This document shows, one piece after another, positions 1 to 8,200 of a stretch of DNA of 17,609 nucleotides; positions within the stretch are counted from its first letter, which is position 1, and each line of letters starts with the position of its first letter. A model generated the notes under the pieces. The model was not told where the DNA came from. It did no database searches and saw only the letters and a program-made list of their open reading frames with translations. The stretch comes from Bacteroidales bacterium. Its GTDB lineage: Bacteria; Bacteroidota; Bacteroidia; Bacteroidales; UBA932. The position numbers were made by a program, and so were the translations under genes. The DNA lies in NCBI GenBank assembly GCA_021443625.1, contig JABUTP010000006.1, forward strand, positions 17,833 through 35,441, written 5' to 3'.

Positions 1-909
1 CTGGTCAACGAACTGGAGCTGGTGCAGATTGTGGAGATGGTGTTCCGCCGTTTGGGAATAAGGGTTTGCCTCAAGATCAACAACCGCAAACTTCTGGCGG
101 GCCTGGCCGAGATTGCCGGCGCTCCGGAGAAGATGGTGGACATCACCGTTGCGATAGACAAGATAGACAAGATAGGTTTGGAGGCGGTGAAGGAGGAACT
201 CCGCGAACGCGGGCTTTCCGCCGAGGCGGTGGCCACCATTGAGCCGGTGCTGCTTCTCGAGGGTTCCAATTCTGAAAAGATAGAAAAAATGCGCACCCTG
301 CTGGCCGCTTCGGAAGTCGGGATGAAGGGTGTGGAAGAAATTTCGGAACTCTTCTCGATGATAGATGCCCTGCAACTGCCTATGGAAATCCAGCTCGACC
401 TGTCGCTGGCAAGAGGGCTCAACTACTATACGGGGGCCATTTTCGAAGTGAAGGCCCTTGATTTTGAGATTGGAAGCATCTCCGGCGGCGGCCGCTACGA
501 CGACCTTACCGGCATTTTCGGCCTCAAAGGGGTTTCGGGAGTGGGCATCTCGTTCGGCGCAGACCGCATTTACGACGTGCTTTTAGGCCTCGACAAATAT
601 CCCAAGGCCCTCGGGCAGGGAGTCAGCGTGCTGTTCACCAATATGGGCCGCAGGGAGGCGATGTACTGCATACCGCAACTCAGGGCGCTCCGTGAGGCGG
701 GTTTCCGGTGTGAAATCTATCCCGACAGCGCAAAGCTCAAGAAACAGTTTGAATATGCCAACCGCTGCAACATTCCGGTGGTGATAACCGCCGGCGAAAG
801 CGAGATGGAAAGCGGCGTGTTCGCCGTCAAACAGATGGCCGACGGCCGTCAGGAGATGGTGGCCGGACAAGACCTCGTCCACTACCTGCAGGTATTGGAT
901 TTGTTCTAA
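1..909 (+). CDS. hisS: Histidine--tRNA ligase, C-terminal part (5' end outside window)
   Basis: This is the class II aminoacyl-tRNA synthetase that charges tRNA-His with histidine in the cytoplasm. The frame is open from base 1, so the gene starts upstream; about 302 codons are present, roughly the last two thirds of the enzyme. The HisRS signatures are visible in order: LARGLNYYTG (histidine-binding HisA loop), SGGGRYDDL (second histidine motif) and GVGISFGADRI (class II motif 3). After these comes a C-terminal alpha/beta domain of about 90 residues that fits the anticodon-binding domain and ends in YLQVLDLF. The preceding segment with many charged helices is the usual insertion domain. A hairpin terminator follows 25 bp after the stop. 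I see no truncation other than the window edge. Confidence 0.96.
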   Translation: MVNELELVQIVEMVFRRLGIRVCLKINNRKLLAGLAEIAGAPEKMVDITVAIDKIDKIGLEAVKEELRERGLSAEAVATIEPVLLLEGSNSEKIEKMRTLLAASEVGMKGVEEISELFSMIDALQLPMEIQLDLSLARGLNYYTGAIFEVKALDFEIGSISGGGRYDDLTGIFGLKGVSGVGISFGADRIYDVLLGLDKYPKALGQGVSVLFTNMGRREAMYCIPQLRALREAGFRCEIYPDSAKLKKQFEYANRCNIPVVITAGESEMESGVFAVKQMADGRQEMVAGQDLVHYLQVLDLF

Positions 910-933
910 GAAAGCTGTTCAAACGGCTTCAAT

Positions 934-980
934 AAAAACTTCCCGCCACAATGAAATGACTGCGACGGGAAGGTTTTGTC
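934..980. terminator. Bidirectional intrinsic terminator between hisS and the yeiH-like gene
   Basis: The arms AAAACTTCCCG (935-945) and CGGGAAGGTTTT (966-977) pair with a single bulged G at 972 or 973. The right side continues as a T-rich tract and the left side is A-rich, so the hairpin can stop transcripts from both directions. It sits between two convergent genes, which is where such a terminator is expected. Confidence 0.8.
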
Positions 981-991
981 TTATTTACCCC

Positions 992-2326
992 TTAGAAAGT
1001 GAGCTGGGGAACGGGGAATATCACTCCGGAGAGCAGCAGCCACACCGCGAAGAAGGTGAGGGCGATGTTGAACAGCTGTCCCACAATGTAGAGCCACAGC
1101 ACTTTTCCACCCTGCATCTGACGGGCGATGGACCTGAAGTTGGTGTCCAGTCCGATGCTCGTGAAGGCGAGTACAAAAGCCCAGTTCTTGTATTGGTCGA
1201 GGACTTTGTTGATGGCGTCAACCTGCGCGGAACCGAACAGGGGCTGCATCACAAAGGAGGCCACCAGTGAAGCCACGAAGAATCCAATGATGAACTTGGG
1301 GAAGCGTTTCCAGATTTCCGAGGCTCCTACCGAAGGGCCTTCCCCCTTATCCACCTTAGTGGCGAAGAACAGGGCCACGAAGAAGGCGATGAATCCTATC
1401 AGAATGTTCTGAATCGACTTGACCAGCACAGCGGTGGTCTGACCTTCGGGGCCGAGCACCGTACCGGCTACGACCACCGCTCCGGTACTGTCAACGGTGC
1501 CGCCGATGAGCGCACCTCCCATCATCGGATTCATCCCCACGGCCTTGATGATGAGGGGTTCGAACACCATCATCAGCACCGTGAATATTATTGAAATGGA
1601 GATGCACAGCGCGAGGTCGTCCTTTTTGCAGCGCGATGCGGAACCTGTGGCGATGGCGGCACTCGTACCGCATACACTGGTGGCAGCCGCCATAGTTATC
1701 ACCATAGGTTTGTTGTCAATTTTAAGCACTTTGGTGCCGAACCACCACATGAAGATAATCACGATGGGGGTTACAATCCAGGCGATGCCGAGGCCGTAGA
1801 GACCGAATTTGGCGATGTTGGAGAACAACACCGAGAATCCCATAATCACCAGTCCCACCTTGATGTAGAACTCGGTGCGGATGGCGGGCTTGAGCCACTG
1901 CGGCACCCCTACGGTGTTGGAAATGAGCAAACCCACAATGAGCGCCCAGAATGCCCACTCAAGATAGCGGTTGAGGGTGAACTCGGCACTTATGAGACGG
2001 ACAATCAATGCTACGACAAAGAGAGCCACGAATGCGGGAATGTATTTCTTAAGACTCTCCCCCATAAGTTTCACCCCAATTGAAAACAATGTTCCGAGTG
2101 AAATGATGGTGACTGCAAACTTGGTCCAGAATGCTGCGCTGCACAACTGCTGTCCGAGGGGGACGGTTTTGGCCGTGGATGGTTCCCAGATAGTCCAGGT
2201 ACTGAACTTGAGGGCGGAGAAGTCGTAAAGCCCGGTAAGCACGCCCACGGAGGCGATGATTATGAATATGGTGCCGATGGCGACGGCAAGCCAATCTTCC
2301 GTAAGGAGGTTCTTGATATTTTTCAT
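992..2326 (-). CDS. YeiH-family putative sulfate exporter (UPF0324 membrane protein)
   Basis: This is a multi-pass inner-membrane protein of 444 residues with about ten or more hydrophobic segments. It carries the family hallmark ATSVCGTSAAIATG around residues 215-228 and a following GGTVDSTGAVV segment, both typical of the YeiH/UPF0324 family. Members are annotated as putative sulfate exporters, but for most of them the substrate has not been shown. The protein is about 90 residues longer than the E. coli YeiH type; the extra part is at the N-terminus and contains additional membrane segments (about 12-32 and 70-88). Upstream on the - strand is a possible -7 box, TATATTCG (2346-2353), without a clear -33 partner. 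The gene is divergent from the alkyltransferase gene and converges on hisS with a shared terminator. The family call is firm; the transported substrate is inferred from family naming only. Confidence 0.88.
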   Translation of the reverse strand: MKNIKNLLTEDWLAVAIGTIFIIIASVGVLTGLYDFSALKFSTWTIWEPSTAKTVPLGQQLCSAAFWTKFAVTIISLGTLFSIGVKLMGESLKKYIPAFVALFVVALIVRLISAEFTLNRYLEWAFWALIVGLLISNTVGVPQWLKPAIRTEFYIKVGLVIMGFSVLFSNIAKFGLYGLGIAWIVTPIVIIFMWWFGTKVLKIDNKPMVITMAAATSVCGTSAAIATGSASRCKKDDLALCISISIIFTVLMMVFEPLIIKAVGMNPMMGGALIGGTVDSTGAVVVAGTVLGPEGQTTAVLVKSIQNILIGFIAFFVALFFATKVDKGEGPSVGASEIWKRFPKFIIGFFVASLVASFVMQPLFGSAQVDAINKVLDQYKNWAFVLAFTSIGLDTNFRSIARQMQGGKVLWLYIVGQLFNIALTFFAVWLLLSGVIFPVPQLTF

Positions 2327-2341
2327 AGTTGACGGTAATGA

Positions 2342-2374
2342 ATTGCGAATATAACAAAAACAAACGTAACTTTA
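2342..2374 (+). promoter_or_regulatory. Possible Bacteroidetes-type promoter of the alkyltransferase gene
   Basis: ATTG (2342-2345), a 21-bp spacer and TAACTTTA (2367-2374) resemble TTTG-N19/21-TAnnTTTG, with one mismatch in each box. It lies 22 bp before the start codon at 2397. The match is moderate and no start site is known. Confidence 0.4.
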
Positions 2375-2396
2375 AGCCACAAGACGAGAAGTTGAT

Positions 2397-2915
2397 ATGG
2401 AAGTCAATGTCTATAATTCCCCTTTGGGGGACATTTGGTATGCTACGGAAGGGGATGCCCTTGCGGGACTCTGGTTTGAAGGGCAGAAGCACTTCCCCCC
2501 TTGGTTGGAGCGCAATGCGGCCTCCGACGCGATATCCGGCCCTATGATCGGCCCTATGACCGGCGCATCAGGTAAAGTCGCGAGGTGGCTTCAGCGGTTT
2601 TTTGAAGGTTCAAACCCTTCTCTTGATTTTTCATTGTCTCCCCAAGGCACTCCCTTTCAGAAAAAGGTTTGGGCAAAACTTCTTGAAATACCTTACGGAG
2701 AGACCGTTACCTATGGAGAACTGGCGCGCTTGCTGGACGGCGAGGCAAAAAGCGGCCTTGCAGTCCGGGCGGTGGCCGGCGCAGTGGGGCGCAACCCCAT
2801 ATCCATAATAATCCCCTGCCACAGAGTATTGGGTGCCGGCGGGCGGTTGACCGGATATGCGGCGGGCCTTCAGCGGAAGGCGGCCCTGCTCGGCATCGAA
2901 GGGTGTTCTATTTGA
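2397..2915 (+). CDS. ogt: Methylated-DNA--protein-cysteine methyltransferase (O6-alkylguanine-DNA alkyltransferase)
   Basis: This is a suicide DNA-repair protein that moves the alkyl group from O6-alkylguanine to its own cysteine. The length of 172 residues is typical. The active-site motif IIPCHRV places the acceptor cysteine at Cys141. The DNA-binding helix has TYGELA at 105-110 and an AVRAVAGAVGRNP stretch with Arg124 (the arginine finger) and Asn133 (the hinge asparagine). LTGYAAGL at 151-158 is the substrate-pocket loop. The N-terminal half (residues 1-80) is the variable ribonuclease-H-like domain; it contains a short internal duplication, GPM-IGPM-T, coded by a 12-bp tandem repeat. Its last 8 bases overlap the end of kbl on the other strand. 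Whether it is Ogt- or Ada-C-like cannot be settled here; no Ada N-terminal zinc domain is present. Confidence 0.95.
   Translation: MEVNVYNSPLGDIWYATEGDALAGLWFEGQKHFPPWLERNAASDAISGPMIGPMTGASGKVARWLQRFFEGSNPSLDFSLSPQGTPFQKKVWAKLLEIPYGETVTYGELARLLDGEAKSGLAVRAVAGAVGRNPISIIIPCHRVLGAGGRLTGYAAGLQRKAALLGIEGCSI
2538..2561 (+). repeat. 12-bp tandem duplication inside ogt
   Basis: The unit GGCCCTATGATC (2538-2549) is followed directly by GGCCCTATGACC (2550-2561), which differs at one base. It keeps the reading frame and adds four residues to the variable N-terminal domain (around residues 48-55), away from the active site. Confidence 0.8.
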
Positions 2916-4098
2916 TGACCCCCATCTCGCGGCCGACTTTGCAGAAGGCTCCGATGGCTTTGTCGAGATGTTCCCTGCGGTGGGCGGCAGAGAGCTGCAC
3001 GCGGATGCGGGCCTGCCCCGCGGGGACCACGGGATAGTAGAATCCGGTGACGTAAATCCCTTCTTCCTGCATCCTGGCGGCAAAATCCTGCGACAATTTG
3101 GCGTCGTAGAGCATCACTGCGCAGATGGCGCTCTGGGTGGGTTTGATGTCAAATCCCGCAGCCATCATCCGCTCGCGGAAATAAGTTACGTTCTCCATCA
3201 GTCGGGTATGCAGCTCGTCACTCTCCTTGAGCATCCTGAGCATCTCGATGCTCGCACCCACGATGGCGGGGGTGACGGAGTTGGAGAAGAGGTAGGGGCG
3301 GGAGCGCTGGCGGAGCATGTCGATAATCTCCTTGCGGCCGGTGGTGAAACCTCCCATCGCACCGCCGAAGGCCTTGCCCAGAGTTCCTGTGAAAACATCG
3401 ATGCGGCCATACACACCGAACTGCTCGGCAACTCCGTGTCCGGTGGGACCGACCACTCCGGCGGAGTGAGACTCGTCAACCATCACCAGGGCGTCGTATT
3501 TCTCGGCGAGGCAGCAGATTTTGTCCATAGGGGCGACGTTGCCGTCCATCGAGAACACCCCGTCGGTTGCGATGATGCGGTGACGCTGCGCCTGGGCCTC
3601 AATGAGGCATTTTTCCAGTTCCGCCATATCGGCGTTGGCATAGCGGTAGCGTTTTGCCTTGCAAAGCCTTACGCCGTCTATGATGGAGGCGTGGTTGAGC
3701 GCGTCGCTTATGATGGCATCCTCCTCGGTGAACAGCGGCTCGAACAGCCCTCCGTTGGCATCGAAGCACGATGCGTAGAGGATGGTGTCCTCGGTGTGGA
3801 AGAAATCGGAGATGGCGGCCTCCAGCTCTTTGTGGATGTCCTGTGTCCCGCAGATGAAGCGGACACTGGCCATCCCGTAGCCGTGGCTCTGCATCGCCTT
3901 GTGGGCGGCTTCTGCCAGACGGGGATTGTCGGCAAGACCGAGGTAGTTGTTGGCGCAGAAGTTGAGAACTTCGGCGCCGTCACCCACTCTGATGTCGGCA
4001 CTCTGGGGGGTGGTGATGATTCTCTCTTTTTTGTAAAGGCCGGCGGCCTCGATGTTCGCGAGTTCCGTCTGTAGGAACTCCTGCATTTTTCCGTACAT
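2908..4098 (-). CDS. kbl: 2-amino-3-ketobutyrate CoA ligase (glycine C-acetyltransferase)
   Basis: This is a PLP enzyme that cleaves 2-amino-3-ketobutyrate with CoA to glycine and acetyl-CoA, the second step of threonine degradation through threonine dehydrogenase. The 396 residues are close to the 398 of E. coli Kbl. Visible landmarks are NFCANNYLGLA (46-56), GTQDIHKELE (84-93), LNHASIIDGVRL with His136, MVDESHSAGV with Asp208, and FTGTLGKAFGGAMGG with the PLP-binding Lys242. I chose the start at 4098 (MYGKMQEFL) rather than the in-frame ATG at 4131: the longer form adds 11 residues without family character and would begin upstream of the -7 promoter box at 4120-4127. The gene is divergent from tdh, whose product makes its substrate. 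At its 3' end it overlaps ogt by 8 bp without an obvious terminator. Confidence 0.96.
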   Translation of the reverse strand: MYGKMQEFLQTELANIEAAGLYKKERIITTPQSADIRVGDGAEVLNFCANNYLGLADNPRLAEAAHKAMQSHGYGMASVRFICGTQDIHKELEAAISDFFHTEDTILYASCFDANGGLFEPLFTEEDAIISDALNHASIIDGVRLCKAKRYRYANADMAELEKCLIEAQAQRHRIIATDGVFSMDGNVAPMDKICCLAEKYDALVMVDESHSAGVVGPTGHGVAEQFGVYGRIDVFTGTLGKAFGGAMGGFTTGRKEIIDMLRQRSRPYLFSNSVTPAIVGASIEMLRMLKESDELHTRLMENVTYFRERMMAAGFDIKPTQSAICAVMLYDAKLSQDFAARMQEEGIYVTGFYYPVVPAGQARIRVQLSAAHRREHLDKAIGAFCKVGREMGVIK

Positions 4099-4119
4099 AT
4101 TTGTGTGTTTTTGATAATG

Positions 4120-4150
4120 CGAATTTATCAAAATGATAGGTTAAAACAAA
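4120..4150 (-). promoter_or_regulatory. Promoter of kbl (Bacteroidetes type)
   Basis: Read on the - strand, TTTG (complement of 4147-4150) is followed by a 19-bp spacer and TAAATTCG (complement of 4120-4127). This matches TTTG-N19-TAnnTTTG with one mismatch in the -7 box, and predicts a start a few bases beyond, about 15 bp before the ATG at 4098. Confidence 0.65.
4126..4138. promoter_or_regulatory. Palindrome TATCA-AAA-TGATA in the kbl/tdh control region
   Basis: This is a perfect 5+3+5 inverted repeat that overlaps the last bases of the kbl -7 box and lies in the promoter spacer. A further half-site TATCA is at 4166-4170 in the tdh promoter spacer. Its position fits a repressor operator, but the AT-rich context allows chance occurrence and no regulator gene is adjacent. 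Confidence 0.35.
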
Positions 4151-4156
4151 AAACGA

Positions 4157-4187
4157 TTTGCTTTTTATCATCATTATTGTAATTTTG
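4157..4187 (+). promoter_or_regulatory. Promoter of tdh (Bacteroidetes type, full consensus)
   Basis: TTTG (4157-4160), a 19-bp spacer and TAATTTTG (4180-4187) match the Bacteroidetes housekeeping consensus exactly. The tdh start codon at 4227 lies 39 bp beyond the -7 box. The -33 box is only 6 bp from the -33 box of kbl on the other strand. Confidence 0.75.
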
Positions 4188-4226
4188 TCCGATTATTACG
4201 ACATAAAAGCATTATAAGCATTAACA

Positions 4227-5180
4227 ATGAAAAACATCCTCATCATCGGTTCCACGGGCCAGATCGGCTCGGAACTTACAATGAAATTGAGGTCAAATCC
4301 CCAGAATACGGTAGTTGCCGGTTATATCCCCGGAGCAGAACCCAAGGGCGAACTCCTTGAATCCGGTCCGGCAGAAATTGCAGACATAACAAACGCAGTG
4401 CAGATAGCATCCATCATAGACAGATACAAGGTCGATACCGTTTACAACCTGGCCGCCCTCCTTTCGGTGGTGGCTGAGGCGAAGCCTCTTCTGGCTTGGA
4501 AAATAGGTGTTGACGGACTCATCAACGTGCTGGAGGTGGCACGCGAAAAGCATTGCGCCGTTTTCACCCCCAGTTCCATCGGGAGCTTCGGCCCCGACTC
4601 CCCCAAGGACAAAACTCCGCAGGACACGGTGCGCAACCCCCTTACCATATACGGCATAAGCAAGGTTACCGACGAGATGCTTAGCAACTACTACCACCAC
4701 AAATACGGTGTGGATACCCGTTCGGTCCGTTTCCCGGGGCTTATCTCATATATGACCCCTCCGGGCGGCGGCACCACCGACTATGCTGTGGACATATACT
4801 ACAGCGCCGTCCGCGGCGAGACGTTCGAGTGCCCCATCGCACAGGGAACCTATATGGATATGATGTATATGCCCGATGCCATAAGGGCAATGATTGAGAT
4901 AATGGAGGCGGATCCCGCCGGATTCGTCCACCGCAACTCGTTCAACATTGCCTCAATGAGTTTCTCGCCGGAGATTATTTACGACTCAATACGCAAATAT
5001 ATTCCCGACTTCAAGATGGTCTATAAGGTTGATCCGCTCAAACAGAGCATAGCCGAGTCGTGGCCAAACTCGCTGGACGACTCCTGCGCCCGTGCCGAGT
5101 GGGGCTGGAAACCCGAGTATGACCTGGATGCGATGACCCGCGACATGATTCAGAGGCTGCAAGAAAAACTGGCATCGTGA
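4227..5180 (+). CDS. tdh: L-threonine 3-dehydrogenase, short-chain (extended SDR) type
   Basis: This enzyme oxidises L-threonine to 2-amino-3-ketobutyrate with NAD+ in the cytoplasm; Kbl then splits the product. It is 317 residues long. The Rossmann signature is GSTGQIG at 8-14; the catalytic pair is in YGISK (Tyr142, Lys146), preceded by TPSSIGSFGP at 114-123. The segments PGLISYMTPPGGGTTDYAVDI and the later MYMPDAIRAMIEIM are characteristic of the threonine dehydrogenases of the NAD-dependent epimerase fold known from Flavobacterium and Cupriavidus, as opposed to the zinc-dependent MDR type of E. coli. The assignment rests on this residue pattern from memory of the family and is strengthened by the divergent kbl. 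It could be mistaken for a UDP-sugar epimerase on fold alone. A 76-bp gap separates it from susC. Confidence 0.93.
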   Translation: MKNILIIGSTGQIGSELTMKLRSNPQNTVVAGYIPGAEPKGELLESGPAEIADITNAVQIASIIDRYKVDTVYNLAALLSVVAEAKPLLAWKIGVDGLINVLEVAREKHCAVFTPSSIGSFGPDSPKDKTPQDTVRNPLTIYGISKVTDEMLSNYYHHKYGVDTRSVRFPGLISYMTPPGGGTTDYAVDIYYSAVRGETFECPIAQGTYMDMMYMPDAIRAMIEIMEADPAGFVHRNSFNIASMSFSPEIIYDSIRKYIPDFKMVYKVDPLKQSIAESWPNSLDDSCARAEWGWKPEYDLDAMTRDMIQRLQEKLAS

Positions 5181-5256
5181 CCGCCGCGGACACATCATCT
5201 GCAATACTAACCAGTAAATATAACAACTTATAATATTTTAATAGACACCTAAACGT

Positions 5257-8200
5257 ATGAGAAACGCAAGTATTCAGAATCTGAAAAGGGCTTTGCGCCT
5301 CTCCGTTGTCGCGCTCTGCATGTTGGCAGGCGTAACCACGGAGGCACTTGCCCAGAAGGTCAACTTGTCGAAGCAGATTACGGTGGAGTTTAAGGATGAG
5401 CCTCTGACAGCGGCCCTCAAGAAGGTCGAGAAACTGGCAGAAACCGAAATCCTCTTCACCTACGAAGATCTCCAGTCGTACAGTGTGACCAAGAAGTTTG
5501 AAAATGTCCCTGTGGGAGATGTGCTTTCACAACTCCTCGAGGGCAAGGCTTTGAATTATGTCATTACCGGTAAGTCAATTACCATTATCACCAAGGCAAA
5601 TCAGGCCGCCAACAGCAAGAAAGAGAAAATGACCGCTTCCGGTTACGTGACCGACCTTGCGGGAGTGGCCCTCCCCAATGTCGCCGTCAAGTTAAGGGGG
5701 ACCGACAGGGGAACGTTGACCGGCAAGAACGGCGTGTTCACCCTGGCCGACGTTGCACGCGGCGACGTGCTCGTCTTCTCGATGACCGGTATGGAAACCA
5801 CCGAAGTTGCCTTCTCGGGACAGCCTTCCATCCACGTTGAGATGGATATGGCCATCGATGCCCTCGAGGCAACCGTCATCACCGGTATCTTCAACAAATC
5901 GCGTGAGAGTTACACCGGTTCGGTGACATCCGTTACCAGCCAGGACCTCAACCTCTATCGCGGTCAGAACGTGGTGGCAACCCTGAGGAACTTCGACCCC
6001 GCCCTGAACATTGTCTATAGCAACGTCAGCGGTAGCAACCCCAACGCCCTCCCTACATTTGACATCCGCGGTTCTTCGTCGCTCCCCACATCGCTTGAGG
6101 AACTCAACGAAGGCGTGAACTCTTCGGTGAACACTCCGCTCATCATTATGGACGGCTTTGAGATTTCCCTCTCCCGCCTTATGGACTTCAACTCCGAGGA
6201 AATTCAGTCCATCAACATCCTCAAGGATGCCTCCGCCACCGCCATCTACGGTTCGCGCGGAGCCAACGGTGTTGTGGTCATCACTTCCAAGGCTCCCCAG
6301 CCCGGTCAGCTCAGAGTGAACTTCCAGATGGGTCTCAACATCGAAGTGCCCGACCTCTCCTCTTACAACCTTTGCAACGCTGCAGAGAAACTCGAGATTG
6401 AGAAAAGAGCCGGCATCTACAGTTATGATGACGACCCCATCCTCAAATACAGGTACAACAACTTCTATGCTGAAACTCTCCGCGATGTTCTCTCCGGGTA
6501 CGACACCGACTGGCTTTCGCAGCCCCTCCGCACGGGTGTGGGTCAGAAATACAACCTCCGCCTCGAAGGTGGTAGCAAGGAGTTCCGCTGGGGTGTGACA
6601 GGTCAGTACAACGACATTTCAGGTGCCATGAAGGGATCCAGCCGCCGCACATTCACCGGCAGCGTCATCCTCTCCTACACCTACAAGAACCTGTTGTTCA
6701 GGAACCAGACCAATGTTGCCCTGAACAATTCCAGCGAGAGCAAATACGGCGATTTCAGCGACTATGCCGTAATGGAGCCCTACTGGAGAATCCACGATGA
6801 CAACGGAAAACTCATCAAGGAATATTCGCACAACGGACTTCTTTTCTACAACCCCTTGTACGATGCCCAGTTGAATACCATCGACACTTCGGAATACACC
6901 GAAATCATCAATAACTTCTCGATAGACTGGAACATCACCAAGCATCTCACGGCAAGGGCCCAGTTGGGTCTTTCCAAGAACCTCGGCCGTACCGACTACT
7001 TCCTTCCCGCCGAGCACAGCACCTTCTCGTCCAGCACCTATTCCACAACTGACGGTTATTTCCGCAAAGGTCAGTACGACTACGGCAACAGTACCTCGGT
7101 GTCAATCGACGGAAATGCAACGTTGAGTTATTCCAACACCTTTGCCGAGAAACACCAGCTTTACGCAGGTTTCAACTACTCAATCTATGATTACAGTTCC
7201 GAGAACCTCATGTTCAAGGCAGAAGGTTTCTCGAGCGCAAACCTGTCGTTCATAGGCAATGCCCTCCAGTATGCACAGAACTCGACTCCCTACGGTTCGG
7301 AAAGCCGCACCCGCCGCGTCGGTTTCACTGGCAACGTGAACTATACATACGACAACCGCTACTACGTCGATCTCTCGCTCCGTACCGACGGTTCGTCACA
7401 GTTCGGCAGCAAGAACAAGTTCGCCCCCTTCTGGAGTGCCGGTCTCGGTTGGAATATCCACAATGAGCCGTTTATGAAAGACCAGGACGTTGTGAACAAC
7501 CTCCGTCTCAAAGCCTCTTTCGGTGAGACCGGTTCGCAGCAGTTCAGCGCATATCAGGCCCTGCAGACCTTCAAATACTTCACCGACAACAAATATCTGA
7601 TGTGGAACGGTGCATCCCTTATGGCTCTCGGTAACGAGAACCTCAAGTGGCAGGTTACCGACCAGATCAATCTCGGTGCCGAGGTCGGTCTCTGGAACAA
7701 CCGCGTGACCGCAACCTTCGACTACTACCAGAAATGGACTTCAAACCTCCTCTCCTCAATGGATATCCCCGGCGCCACCGGTTTCACATCCTATGTGGAG
7801 AATATCGGAGAGGTGAAGAACACCGGTTACGAGGCTGGTCTCAGCGTTTATCCCATTCAGAATCCCAAGCGTGGCATCAACTGGATGGTAAGCGCAAAAC
7901 TCTCCTACAACAAGAACGAGATTACCAAACTCTCTGACGCCATCAAGGCCCAGAACGAGCAGTATCTGCTCCAGGATGTTGACGTTGCCAACCTCTTCTA
8001 TGAGGGACGTTCCCAGAACGGTATCTATGCAGTCCGCTCTCTCGGCATTGACCCGGCCACCGGTCAGGAGTTCTTCCTCGACAAGGATGACAACATCACC
8101 ACCACCTGGAATGCCTCCGACAAGGTTTATCTCGGCGTAGGCGACCAGCCTTACCGCGCAACCATCAGCTCGATGCTCTCTGTAGGCAACTTCATATTCA

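Noticed and set aside
2857..4074. A 405-codon open frame on the + strand opposite kbl
   Set aside because: It lies almost wholly antisense to a clear PLP enzyme with all family motifs; its translation shows no domain and is a composition effect of GC-rich codons.
4098..4131. The longer kbl start at 4131
   Set aside because: It would start upstream of the predicted -7 box and adds 11 residues that do not fit the family.
5181..5256. A housekeeping promoter before susC
   Set aside because: TAATATTTTA is seen, but there is no TTTG-like box at 19-21 bp and the -7 match is poor.
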